From Candidatus Poribacteria bacterium (lineage in GTDB: Bacteria; Poribacteria; WGA-4E; GCA-2687025): a stretch of DNA of 6,788 nt. The translations under genes and the position numbers were made by a program. Under the pieces are notes generated by a model. That model did not search any database. It had not been told where the DNA came from and was given only the letters and a program-made list of their open reading frames with translations. Numbering within the stretch: position 1 is the first letter of the stretch; each line of letters starts with the position of its first letter. Shown piece after piece: positions 1 through 6,172 of the stretch. Where the stretch lies: the NCBI GenBank assembly GCA_002687025.1, contig NYZG01000043.1, positions 11,646-18,433 of the forward strand. Direction: 5' to 3'.

Positions 1-395
1 GCCCCCGTGGCGTTGAACGCCTTCACGACGCGCGCGCCGCTCGCCCACTCGGCGACCTTCTCCCCCGCGGACGTATCCTGCCCGATCTCCAGACCCGAGA
101 AATCAGCCTTGTGCGGGTTCACGCAGTCGACGACGATCTTGCCCGAAAGGTCGCCGCACGCCGCCACGGCCGCCTCGGTCGCCGGCCATGGCGTCGCGAT
201 CACGACGATATCCGACCCGCTCGCGGCATCGGCGATGCTTGCGGCGGACACGCCCGCGCCGATACGCCGCGTGAGCTCGTTGACGCGGTCGCTGTCCGGC
301 TCACGCGATCCGAACGTCACGTCGTGCCCCAGAAACGCCCAACGACGCCCCAATGCCCCACCCACATTGCCCGTGCCGATGATGCCTATGTCCAT
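1..395 (-). CDS. NADP-binding oxidoreductase, F420-dependent NADP reductase-like family (3' end off the window)
   Basis: Reading leftward from ATG at 395-393 gives 131 codons without a stop before the window edge, so the C-terminal part is missing. The protein opens with a Rossmann fold: MDIGIIGTGNVGG carries GxGxxG at residues 7-12, and the second strand ends in FGSREP (S30, R31), the position that in this family contacts the 2'-phosphate of NADP. The DIVVIATPW strand at residues 62-70 and KAFNATG near residue 125 are also typical of proteins related to NADPH:F420 oxidoreductase (Pfam F420_oxidored). Many relatives in organisms without F420 are uncharacterised NADP-binding proteins, so the substrate is unknown. 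An AGGG ribosome-binding sequence lies about 8 bases before the start. The gene is divergent from the LamG gene and shares a 147-bp intergenic region with it. The family call is solid; the reaction is not established. Confidence 0.85.
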   Translation of the reverse strand, partial: MDIGIIGTGNVGGALGRRWAFLGHDVTFGSREPDSDRVNELTRRIGAGVSAASIADAASGSDIVVIATPWPATEAAVAACGDLSGKIVVDCVNPHKADFSGLEIGQDTSAGEKVAEWASGARVVKAFNATG

Positions 396-457
396 GACGT
401 AGCCCTGCCCGGCGGAAGAAGATAGAGGTCGGTTGCCTGTGCTATGCGCGCGTCCGA

Positions 458-466
458 TGGTAAACT
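458..466 (+). promoter_or_regulatory. Possible extended -10 promoter element for the LamG gene
   Basis: The sequence TGGTAAACT matches an extended -10 (TGn followed by a TATAAT-like hexamer). A TTGCCT that could act as -35 lies 22 bases upstream, which is longer than normal spacing. A 10-bp palindrome GCGTCGACGC at 479-488 lies in the leader between this element and the start codon. This is a weak prediction from pattern alone. Confidence 0.25.
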
Positions 467-542
467 GGTTTCGCATCCGCGTCGACGCCTGATACCTGCG
501 TCGGCCCACGCATATAACAGCTTCTCGGGAAGGGCCACGGCT

Positions 543-1328
543 ATGAAGACCTGGGGCATGGCGCTGTGCGCCGCCTTCGTCTCCGCGATTGCGTTCGCGC
601 CGATCGCGACAGTGGCGCAGGACGCCGATCTTATTCTTTACTACGACTACGAGCAGTTCTCGGGCGATGAGGCCGTGGACATGTCCGGCAAGGGCCGCGT
701 CGGAGTCATCAACGGCGAGGTCAAGATAGAGGCCGATGCGACCCGAGGCAACGTGGCGAGGTTTGCAAGCGGCAGCTTCATCGACATGGACGGCCCCAAC
801 TGGCCCGAGGCCGAAATACCCACCGGCGGCATGAGCCTTCTCGCATGGGTGAACGTAGACAGCCTCGGGGGCGACCACGCCATATTCAACGCCCGCGCGG
901 GAGACGATACCTGGCTGATACACCCCGAGATCCGCGGCGGCGACGGGAATTTCCGATGGCTGCTGCGTAGCGAGGGCGGCAACACGATCTTCGACATCCG
1001 GGCCGGCGTTGCCGCGGACTCCGAATGGATTCACTTCGCGGGCGTCTACGATTCTGGCGATGGCGCCGCGCTCTACATCAACGGCGTGGAAGAAGGCGTA
1101 GGCGCCGCCGGCGCGGACATCGCCGGGGACTGGGGTAAGGGCGCGCGTGTCGGCTACAACATCGACAACAACCGGCCGTTCACCGGCATGATGGACGACC
1201 TGAACCTGTGGAAGCGCGGCCTCACACAGGAGGAAGTGGAGATCATCATGGAGTTCGGCCCACTGCCGCAGGCGGTCGACCCCAACGGCAAGGCCACCAC
1301 CACTTGGGCGAGCGTCAAGTCCCGCTGA
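543..1328 (+). CDS. Secreted LamG-domain (concanavalin A-like) protein
   Basis: This is a 261-residue protein. I chose ATG 543 over upstream in-frame starts because it begins a clear signal peptide: MKTW, a hydrophobic core to about residue 22, and a likely cleavage after TVA (residue 25). It is preceded by GGGAAGGG at 527-534. Most of the mature protein (about residues 30-240) is one LamG/Laminin_G_3 jelly-roll domain. Its signs are the LILYYDYEQFSGD opening strand, MSLLAWVNVDS, WIHFAGVYDSGDGAALYINGVEEG and the closing FTGMMDDLNLWKRGLTQEEVEIIM. Such domains bind carbohydrate or surface ligands, but the ligand here is unknown. The tail DPNGKATTTWASVK resembles the ending shared by many LamG proteins of Candidatus Poribacteria (from memory). 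No enzyme motif is visible. It appears monocistronic, with a terminator just downstream and convergent to the RND remnant. Confidence 0.88.
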   Translation: MKTWGMALCAAFVSAIAFAPIATVAQDADLILYYDYEQFSGDEAVDMSGKGRVGVINGEVKIEADATRGNVARFASGSFIDMDGPNWPEAEIPTGGMSLLAWVNVDSLGGDHAIFNARAGDDTWLIHPEIRGGDGNFRWLLRSEGGNTIFDIRAGVAADSEWIHFAGVYDSGDGAALYINGVEEGVGAAGADIAGDWGKGARVGYNIDNNRPFTGMMDDLNLWKRGLTQEEVEIIMEFGPLPQAVDPNGKATTTWASVKSR

Positions 1329-1344
1329 ACCACGCAGATCGGTG

Positions 1345-1366
1345 AGCCCCGCCTCGCGCGGGGTTT
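1345..1366 (+). terminator. Rho-independent-like hairpin after the LamG gene
   Basis: CCCCGC at 1347-1352 pairs with GCGGGG at 1358-1363 around a 5-base loop, extendable by G-T and A-T pairs. A short TTT run follows. It lies 16 bases after the LamG stop codon and between two convergent genes. The T tract is short, so termination may be incomplete. Confidence 0.6.
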
Positions 1367-1463
1367 GCTGTGCCCGCTGCGGCGTAAGATGCCGTCCGCG
1401 CGATCGTCCCACACAGTCCTACGCGGGCCGGACAGCGGTCGCGGCTCCGGCCCGTTGGCAGCG

Positions 1464-2290
1464 TCAGGAAGCGCCGTCGGGCACGCCCTCCACCGGTACG
1501 GCAAACCAGCGATACACCGCCGGAATTACCAACAGCGTCAGTAGCATCGACGTGGTCAGCCCGCCGATCACCACGGTGGCGAGCGGGCGTTGCACCTCGC
1601 TGCCCGTGCCGGTCGCCAACGCCAGGGGGATCAGCCCCAGCCTCGTGGTCGACGCGGTCATGAGAACCGCCCGCAGACGCAGACACGCTCCCTCTGTGCA
1701 CAGCTCGTCCAGCGCGCGCCCTTCGCGACGCAACTGGTTCAGCAGCGTCACGAGCACCATCCCGTTCGACAGCGCGATCCCGAAGAGCGCGATGAACCCC
1801 ACCGACGCCGGCGCCGACAGGTTCTGCCCCGTGAACGCCAACGCCGCCACGCCCCCGACGAGCGCCAGCGGGATGTTCAGCAGGATCAGCACCGAGCTGC
1901 GCATTGAGTTGAACGCCGAGTACAGCAGCAGGAACACGAGGAACAGCGTCACCGGCACTACGATGCGTAGCCGTCGGTTCGCCTCCTGCTGCAGCTTGAA
2001 CTGCCCATCCCACGTGGTCAGGTACCCCGGCGGATGTCCACTCCTCCTCTGGCTTCAGTGCGACGAAGATCTCCGCATTGTTCACCGGGCCCGCATGGGC
2101 CTCGACCTCCCCACGCCCGACGCGCGAAACGAGCCGCCTTATCTCGGGGAACCGCGCCTAGGCCGTTCCACCCGCAGGATCGTGTCCCGCGCCTCGTCCA
2201 ACGAGATGGACGGCGCCATCGTCGCGCGGATGAGCAGGTCGCCCTTGTTGAGGCGCGGCACGAACTCCGACCCGAGCCGCGGGCCGAGTG
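1464..2290 (-). pseudogene. Decayed 3' remnant of a CzcA/CusA-type heavy-metal RND efflux pump
   Basis: Three segments of one heavy-metal-efflux RND protein can be read leftward in order. Segment A (about 2290-2163) reads LGSEFVPRLNKGDLL and then a DEAR...VER helix. Segment B (about 2154-2036) reads FPEIRRLVSRVGRGEV and NNAEIFVALKPEEEW. Segment C (2033-1464) reads PPGYLTTWDGQFK, the last membrane helices, SVGFIALFGIALSNGMVLV and TGSEVQRPLATVVIGG, and ends in a normal stop. A and B are joined by a one-base frameshift within 2155-2162. B and C are out of frame, and in relatives such as E. coli CusA about 200 porter-domain residues lie between them. Homology stops near 2290, so the N-terminal half, including the proton-relay helices, is absent. 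The intact protein would be about 1030 residues. Segment C alone (1464-1958) is an open frame but could not form a working pump. It is convergent with the LamG gene and divergent from the metal-import operon. Confidence 0.88.
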
Positions 2291-2397
2291 CCGAACGGAG
2301 CGGCATGCCGGAGGCCGACTTTCGCTCCGTAGCCTTCCCGAGGCCTCGTGGGCCGTGCTATCGTGTTGTGCAGGCCTTTACCTCGCAGACGATCGAC

Positions 2398-2401
2398 GGA
2401 G
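2398..2401 (+). promoter_or_regulatory. Ribosome-binding site GGAG for the small His/Cys protein
   Basis: GGAG lies 7 bases before ATG 2409. It supports this start over the long upstream extension of the same frame, which runs antisense through the RND remnant. Confidence 0.6.
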
Positions 2402-2408
2402 TGTGGGC

Positions 2409-2687
2409 ATGAGGCGGACGCCGCCAGCAGTATTTGCCATGGTCCTCCTGATCTTGCTGCTGCTACCTGCGATGGTGGTCGCGCCGGCGCACGTTGCGGC
2501 CCACCCCGACCACGCGGACCACTGCGTCTTCTGTCTCCTGTACCACGCCATCGAAACCACTGTCACAGTGGCGGCCCTGCTTATTGCTTGCCGCTTGGTG
2601 GCCGTGACATTCCCTCTGCCGCGCGCGCGCGCCCTTCGCAGCGCGCCTCTCTCTCACGCGTCGGGACGCTCCCCACCCGTGCTCTAG
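2409..2687 (+). CDS. Small His/Cys-rich membrane protein, first gene of the metal-import operon
   Basis: This is a 92-residue protein. A hydrophobic N-terminal segment (about residues 7-27) works as a signal or membrane anchor. It is followed by a dense cluster of possible metal ligands: H28, H32, H35, H38, C39, C42 and H46, reading HPDHADHCVFCLLYH. A second hydrophobic stretch (about residues 50-70) and a basic Ser/Pro-rich tail follow. The layout resembles small DUF2946-type proteins, which also carry a CxxC beside histidines, but I cannot confirm membership. With the porin-like gene 85 bases downstream and a ZnuA/ZnuB pair after that, I infer a role in metal binding or sensing at the membrane. 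ATG 2409 is supported by a GGAG ribosome-binding site. Similarity to a translated shadow is unlikely because of the clear topology and the operon position. Confidence 0.68.
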   Translation: MRRTPPAVFAMVLLILLLLPAMVVAPAHVAAHPDHADHCVFCLLYHAIETTVTVAALLIACRLVAVTFPLPRARALRSAPLSHASGRSPPVL

Positions 2688-2727
2688 CCTTCTGATCGTG
2701 CGGTCCGCTTCACGCTGCTGTCGGTGT

Positions 2728-2743
2728 CTACCTACCTACCTAC
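2728..2743 (+). repeat. Tetranucleotide repeat (CTAC)x4
   Basis: Four perfect tandem copies of CTAC, followed by a near copy GTAC, lie in the 85-bp spacer between the small His/Cys gene and the porin-like gene. The repeat is 29 bases upstream of the porin start codon and outside any supported coding frame, so changes in copy number would alter leader spacing and not the protein. Confidence 0.9.
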
Positions 2744-2772
2744 GTACACGCAGAAGATGCTAAGGATTCTGT

Positions 2773-3855
2773 ATGCCCCTGTGCCGCCTCGCCGGAGCGG
2801 GCGCGCTCACGCTGTTGCTCCTGTCGTCTACTGTATATGCCCAGTCTTCGACAGCCACCGGAGTCTCCAGGGCTGCGAACCCCGCCCTCAGTGCCAACGT
2901 CCTCTACCTCGTGGGGAAAGCTACGCGTCACGACGCATTGGACGAACCGGACGAACGCCACGCAGCCGACGCCGATGAGCATGGCGCGGAAAGCCCGGGC
3001 GCAAGGGTGCAGGAGTTCGAACTCCGGATGACTTCGTTCGTCGATCCACACGTGAAAGCGGACCTAACGCTCGCGACGCACGGTGTCTCAGAGACGGAAC
3101 TGGAGGAAGCGTTCGTTACTACAGTCGGCCTCCCGAGCAACCTGGCACTGAAAGCAGGCAAGTTCCTGGGCTCCTTTGGCAAGCACAATCCGCTGCACAC
3201 GCATCGCTACCCGTTCATTGAGCGCCCCATGGCGCACGAGACGCTGTTTGGAGAGGAAGGTCTCAACGAAGTGGGCGCCGAGGTCAGTTGGCTGGCCCCG
3301 ACCGACTGGTACACGGAGATCGTCGCCGGCGTCTACAACGGAGACAACCCAGCGCTCTTCTCTGGGGAGGCCGAGGAGGATGTCGCCTTCCTGGGGCGCG
3401 TTCGCAGTCTGGTGGACCTGAACGACGCCACTACGTTCGAGGTGGGGGCATCTGGACTAACTGGACGGCACGAAGAACTCTCTGCCCGCTCCAACGTCGT
3501 GGGAGCGGACGCGACACTGAAGTGGCTGCCCCTGGAAGCTCAGCGGCACAAGGCTCTGACGCTACAGATCGAGTACTTGCGGGGCGACGTAGGCGGCGCG
3601 ACACGCCACGGTGGGCAGGTCGTTGCCCGCGTGCGGGTGACGAGGCGGTGGTGGGTACAGGGTTCGGGAGATTGGCTGGCCGGGGATGATCCGACGGTCC
3701 GGCGCGTGCGCGGCCTGATCGCCTACGTGCCTACGGAATTCCAGGCGCTGCGCCTGCAGTACGGCGCTACGTTCTCAGGCGACGAAGACACCGACCATCG
3801 CGTGGCTCTGCAATACAACTTCACCATCGGATCGCATCCGGCGCATGCGTATTGA
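2773..3855 (+). CDS. Outer-membrane beta-barrel protein linked to zinc ABC importers
   Basis: This is a 360-residue protein with a signal peptide (MPLCRL, a Leu-rich core, cleavage after VYA at residue 23) and a TAAGGA ribosome-binding site 6 bases before ATG 2773. The mature part is made of alternating beta strands ending in an aromatic residue, as in outer-membrane barrels. Recognisable blocks are ETELEEAFVTTVGLPSNLAL KAGKF (residues 107-131), the stretch to LFGEEG (residues 138-163, with H138, H142, H144 and H155) and VGAEVSWLAPTDWYTEIVAG. The ending YNFTIGSHPAHAY matches the G-x-H-x-x-H-aromatic finish I recall for this family, often annotated as zinc-regulated outer-membrane proteins or porins. 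A His/Asp/Glu-rich loop occupies residues 53-73. No TonB box is obvious and the length is far below that of a TonB receptor, so a porin-like channel is more likely. It lies 19 bases upstream of znuA, which implies uptake of the same metal. Confidence 0.78.
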   Translation: MPLCRLAGAGALTLLLLSSTVYAQSSTATGVSRAANPALSANVLYLVGKATRHDALDEPDERHAADADEHGAESPGARVQEFELRMTSFVDPHVKADLTLATHGVSETELEEAFVTTVGLPSNLALKAGKFLGSFGKHNPLHTHRYPFIERPMAHETLFGEEGLNEVGAEVSWLAPTDWYTEIVAGVYNGDNPALFSGEAEEDVAFLGRVRSLVDLNDATTFEVGASGLTGRHEELSARSNVVGADATLKWLPLEAQRHKALTLQIEYLRGDVGGATRHGGQVVARVRVTRRWWVQGSGDWLAGDDPTVRRVRGLIAYVPTEFQALRLQYGATFSGDEDTDHRVALQYNFTIGSHPAHAY

Positions 3856-3874
3856 TTCGTGAAAGGACCGCGCC

Positions 3875-4792
3875 ATGCATAGACTGATGACGGCGATGGC
3901 TGTGTGCGCGTTGTGTCTCGTCGGCGTGCAGGCGCAGGCTGCCTTGCGCGTCGTAACGACCACGCCGGATCTCGCAGCCCTTACGCGCGCGGTGGGCGGG
4001 TCGCACGTCGACGTGTACGCAATCGCGAAGGGCTCCCAGGACCCACACTACGTGGCGGCAAAGCCCAGCTACGTGCGGAAAGTGAATCGCGCGCAATTGC
4101 TCATCTACAACGGCCTGGAGCTCGAGGTGGCCTGGCTTCCACTGCTTATCCAAGGCGCACGCAATCGCGCGATCACGCCGGGCAGCGCAGGCTTGCTCGA
4201 TGCCTCGCTGGCGGTGGAGAAACTCGAGGTCCCGGAGGGTGGTGTGGACCGGTCACAGGGGGACATCCATCCACAGGGGAACCCACACTATCTCCTTGAT
4301 CCGCGGAACGGGGCGCTTGTGGCTGGGAGTGTCGTCGAGAGGCTGCGCCAACTTGATCCGCAACATGCCGACGACTACGATGCGGCGCTGGCGCGCTTCA
4401 CATCCGATCTTGCCCAGCGTACGGAGGAGTGGGAGCAGCGACTGAGCGGCGCCGGTCCGGTGTCGCTCATCGCGTTCCACCGCACGTGGTCGTATCTCGC
4501 CGAATGGGCGGGCGTGCATGTGGCGAACTACATTGAGGAGAAGCCTGGCATCCCTGCCGGGCCTCGTCACCTCGTTCGCCTCGTGGATCAGATGCAGGCA
4601 GAGGGCATCCGAACTGTCGTCCTGGCCCACTACAACCCCACTAGGTCTGGGAAGTCGCTGGCGGATCGCGGCAAGGCCGATCTGCTTGTGTTACCCGCCT
4701 CTGTGGACGCCTTCGACGACGTGCAGGAGTACGTCGATCTGTTCGAACGCATCGTGTCCGCCCTCGAAGCCGTCAGAAGCGGGAAGCCATAG
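3875..4792 (+). CDS. znuA: Periplasmic metal (zinc or manganese) binding protein of an ABC importer, ZnuA/TroA type
   Basis: This is a 305-residue protein of the cluster A-I (TroA/ZnuA/PsaA) family, close to the usual length. The signal peptide spans about residues 1-22 (VQAQA end), and AAAGGA-type ribosome binding (AAAGGA at 3862-3867) precedes ATG 3875 by 7 bases. Metal ligands are visible in order: H58 in SQDPHYVAAKPS, H138 in GDIHPQGNPHYLLDP, and H202 in IAFHRTWSYLAEWAG. The fourth ligand is probably an acidic residue near D278-D281. The conserved EEKPGIPAG lies at residues 221-229. Three histidines fit zinc best, although manganese or iron relatives share the fold. The His-rich loop typical of E. 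coli ZnuA is absent; only H132 and its neighbours mark that position. The gene follows the outer-membrane gene by 19 bases, and its TAG stop overlaps the GTG start of the permease. The gene symbol is by family, not by proven ortholog. Confidence 0.92.
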   Translation: MHRLMTAMAVCALCLVGVQAQAALRVVTTTPDLAALTRAVGGSHVDVYAIAKGSQDPHYVAAKPSYVRKVNRAQLLIYNGLELEVAWLPLLIQGARNRAITPGSAGLLDASLAVEKLEVPEGGVDRSQGDIHPQGNPHYLLDPRNGALVAGSVVERLRQLDPQHADDYDAALARFTSDLAQRTEEWEQRLSGAGPVSLIAFHRTWSYLAEWAGVHVANYIEEKPGIPAGPRHLVRLVDQMQAEGIRTVVLAHYNPTRSGKSLADRGKADLLVLPASVDAFDDVQEYVDLFERIVSALEAVRSGKP

Positions 4793-5604
4793 TGGAATTC
4801 CTGTCAGTTATGGCTGCGCCCGTCGCCGCCTGTCTAGCCCTCGTGGGCATCCATACGTACCTGGGCGCGCATGTGCTGGCACGGCAAGTCATATTCGTCG
4901 ATCTGGCGCTGGCGCAGGTCGCTGCGCTCGGGGCAGCGGTCGGCGCGGTGGCCGGACTTGACCACGACAGCCCGATGGCGTACGCGGTTGCCCTCGGAGC
5001 CACGCTGGTGGGCGCGGGGCTCTTCGCGATAACACGCACGCGCAACCACGAGGTGTCTCAGGAAGCGGTCATCGGAATCTCCTACGCCGTAGCAGCGGCG
5101 GCTACGATCCTCGTGATGAACAGGCTTCCCCACGGAGCCGAAGAAATCGAGGCGCTGTTGGTCGGCTCTATCCTGTGGGTCTCTTGGTCGGACATTCTGG
5201 TAACAACGGCGCTGTACGGAGCCGTCGGCCTGTTGCACTGGGTCTGGCGAGACCGCTTCCTGACCATTTCCTACGATCCCGACGAGGCCGCGCGCCGTGG
5301 ATACAACATACGGGCATGGGACTTCGCATTCTACGCAATGTTCGGCGTGGTCGTGACACGCTCCGTGCACATCGCTGGCGTGCTGCTTGTGTTCTGCTTC
5401 CTCATCGTGCCCGCTGTCGCGGCGTCTCTGTTCGCGACCACACTCCGAGCACGGCTCACGTATGGCTGGCTCCTGGGGGGCGTTGTCAGCGTAGCCGGAT
5501 GCAGCATGTCCTACCTCTGGGATCTGCCGACAGGCGCGACCGTTGTATGCGTCTTCGGAGGCGCCCTTGCGCTCCTGGGTGTGGCGCGGGCCGTGGGCGC
5601 CTAG
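4792..5604 (+). CDS. znuB: Metal ABC transporter permease, ZnuB type
   Basis: This is a 270-residue integral membrane protein of the ABC-3 family with about eight hydrophobic helices. The conserved early block VIFVDLALAQVAALGAAVG corresponds to the family's signature near helix 2. The late block SVHIAGVLLVFCFLIVPA (around residues 190-207) matches the metal-channel helix region of ZnuB and MntB proteins. The cytoplasmic segment FLTISYDPDEAARRGY is the usual coupling loop for the ATPase. The start is GTG 4792, whose G is also the last base of the znuA stop (TAGTG), which suggests translational coupling; GGGAAG at 4781-4786 can serve as ribosome-binding site. The required ATPase gene does not follow: the next 570 bases contain no Walker A or ABC signature. 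The permease is intact and would need an ATPase encoded elsewhere. Confidence 0.92.
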   Translation: MEFLSVMAAPVAACLALVGIHTYLGAHVLARQVIFVDLALAQVAALGAAVGAVAGLDHDSPMAYAVALGATLVGAGLFAITRTRNHEVSQEAVIGISYAVAAAATILVMNRLPHGAEEIEALLVGSILWVSWSDILVTTALYGAVGLLHWVWRDRFLTISYDPDEAARRGYNIRAWDFAFYAMFGVVVTRSVHIAGVLLVFCFLIVPAVAASLFATTLRARLTYGWLLGGVVSVAGCSMSYLWDLPTGATVVCVFGGALALLGVARAVGA

Positions 5605-5803
5605 CAGGCTGCATGTGCCCTCCGGGTCACGCTTCGCCGTATCAAGCGCAGCGAATTCGTTCCCCCAGCGGCCGAAGGCCGGAGCGTTGGCGCGGCCTTG
5701 CCGCACGACGGCGATGGGCAGTTGCTCGCGAAGTGTGTCACGCGCGCCCTCTACGTCCTGAGTAGGTGGAGGCGTCCCATCTGCGTGGCGCGACGCACTG
5801 GGC

Positions 5804-5992
5804 CTACTCTCGCTTCAGCGGGCGCCGACCGGCCTGCCGGCGCCGGCAAGGCGTCGCGACGCGCGCGCCTACAGCCCTTCGCGGCTCCATTCGAGCGCGA
5901 CGTGCCCCGTCCGATCCACGGCAAAGCACGACCGTCGGCAGCGACAGTTGCGCCAGCAGCAGTGGCGCGAGCACCCATACGCTCACGCGCAT
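5804..5992 (-). pseudogene. Possible frameshifted small secreted or membrane protein
   Basis: ATG at 5992-5990 is preceded by AAGGGCG, a plausible ribosome-binding site about 5 bases away. It opens a convincing hydrophobic N-terminus, MRVSVWVLAPLLLAQLSLPT, followed by VVLC. After that the frame becomes Arg-rich and shows no fold. One frame over (from about 5932) the sequence reads VDRTGHVALEWSREG before meeting a stop. I recall small secreted proteins near metal-transport genes with a VLC...GHVALE beginning, so a lost base or two just after the cysteine would explain the pattern. The remainder of such a protein is not recognisable here. The alternative is that the 62-residue frame as it stands is a real small protein, or that the match is chance. 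If real, it would be a second small protein beside the metal importer, on the opposite strand. Confidence 0.35.
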
Positions 5993-6015
5993 GGGAACGC
6001 CCTTGGAAACACAAC

Positions 6016-6027
6016 GTGAGCGCTCAC
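6016..6027. promoter_or_regulatory. Perfect 12-bp palindrome GTGAGCGCTCAC, operator-like
   Basis: The two halves GTGAGC and GCTCAC are adjacent with no spacer. The core equals that of the symmetric lac-type operator recognised by LacI-family regulators. It lies 23 bases upstream of the ATG of the possible minus-strand small protein, a position suited to repression. No LacI-family regulator is encoded in the window, so function is unproven. Confidence 0.35.
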
Positions 6028-6090
6028 AGGGCGGCGATGTCCGCGCGTGGCACACGCGAGTCTCGACGGTCCAGTGACCGCGAACACAGC

Positions 6091-6105
6091 GAAGGGAAGG
6101 GAAGG
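6091..6105 (+). repeat. Pentanucleotide repeat (GAAGG)x3
   Basis: Three perfect tandem copies of GAAGG, followed by AGG, form a purine-rich run. It resembles a ribosome-binding sequence on the plus strand, but no supported gene starts after it. Confidence 0.8.
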
Positions 6106-6172
6106 AGGCCGTCCCCCGCGCCGCGTCCCTACCGTCGTCTGCTCGGGGATCGCATTCGCGGCCCCCGACGCA

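Larger units (their letters stand above)
5605..6172. other. 568-bp stretch without a confident intact gene
   Basis: This stretch lies between the permease stop and the stop of the epimerase fragment. It holds a possible broken small secreted protein on the minus strand (5804-5992), a perfect 12-bp palindrome (6016-6027), and three tandem GAAGG copies (6091-6105). A short inverted repeat CGGCC-GAA-GGCCG lies at 5669-5681. Plus-strand open frames here are long only because of high GC; their translations are Arg/Ala/Pro-rich and lack domain features. No ABC ATPase fragment and no strong T-tailed terminator are visible. Confidence 0.6.

Noticed and set aside
2356..2364. Extended -10 promoter TGCTATCGT for the metal operon
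   Set aside because: The hexamer matches only four of six consensus bases and no -35 hexamer lies at normal spacing.
2340..2408. Zur or Fur operator in front of the metal operon
   Set aside because: I looked for an AT-rich inverted repeat of Zur or Fur type in the leader and found none. Only short GC palindromes such as GAGGCCTC at 2340-2347 are present.
1342..2412. Long plus-strand open frame of 356 codons across the RND remnant
   Set aside because: Its translation has no domain or membrane features and lies antisense to clear RND homology. High GC content explains its length.
2724..2978. Plus-strand open frame overlapping the start of the outer-membrane gene
   Set aside because: It starts inside the CTAC repeat region and overlaps a signal peptide with a good ribosome-binding site in another frame.
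5669..5681. CGGCC-GAA-GGCCG hairpin as a terminator for the metal operon
   Set aside because: The stem is only five pairs and no T run follows on either strand.
4834..5706. Long minus-strand open frame opposite the permease
   Set aside because: The plus strand here encodes a well-conserved ZnuB-type protein. The antisense translation is Arg/His/Cys-rich with no fold signals.
5605..6172. Remnant of a ZnuC-type ATPase after the permease
   Set aside because: No Walker A, LSGGQ or Walker B motif could be read in any frame of either strand.
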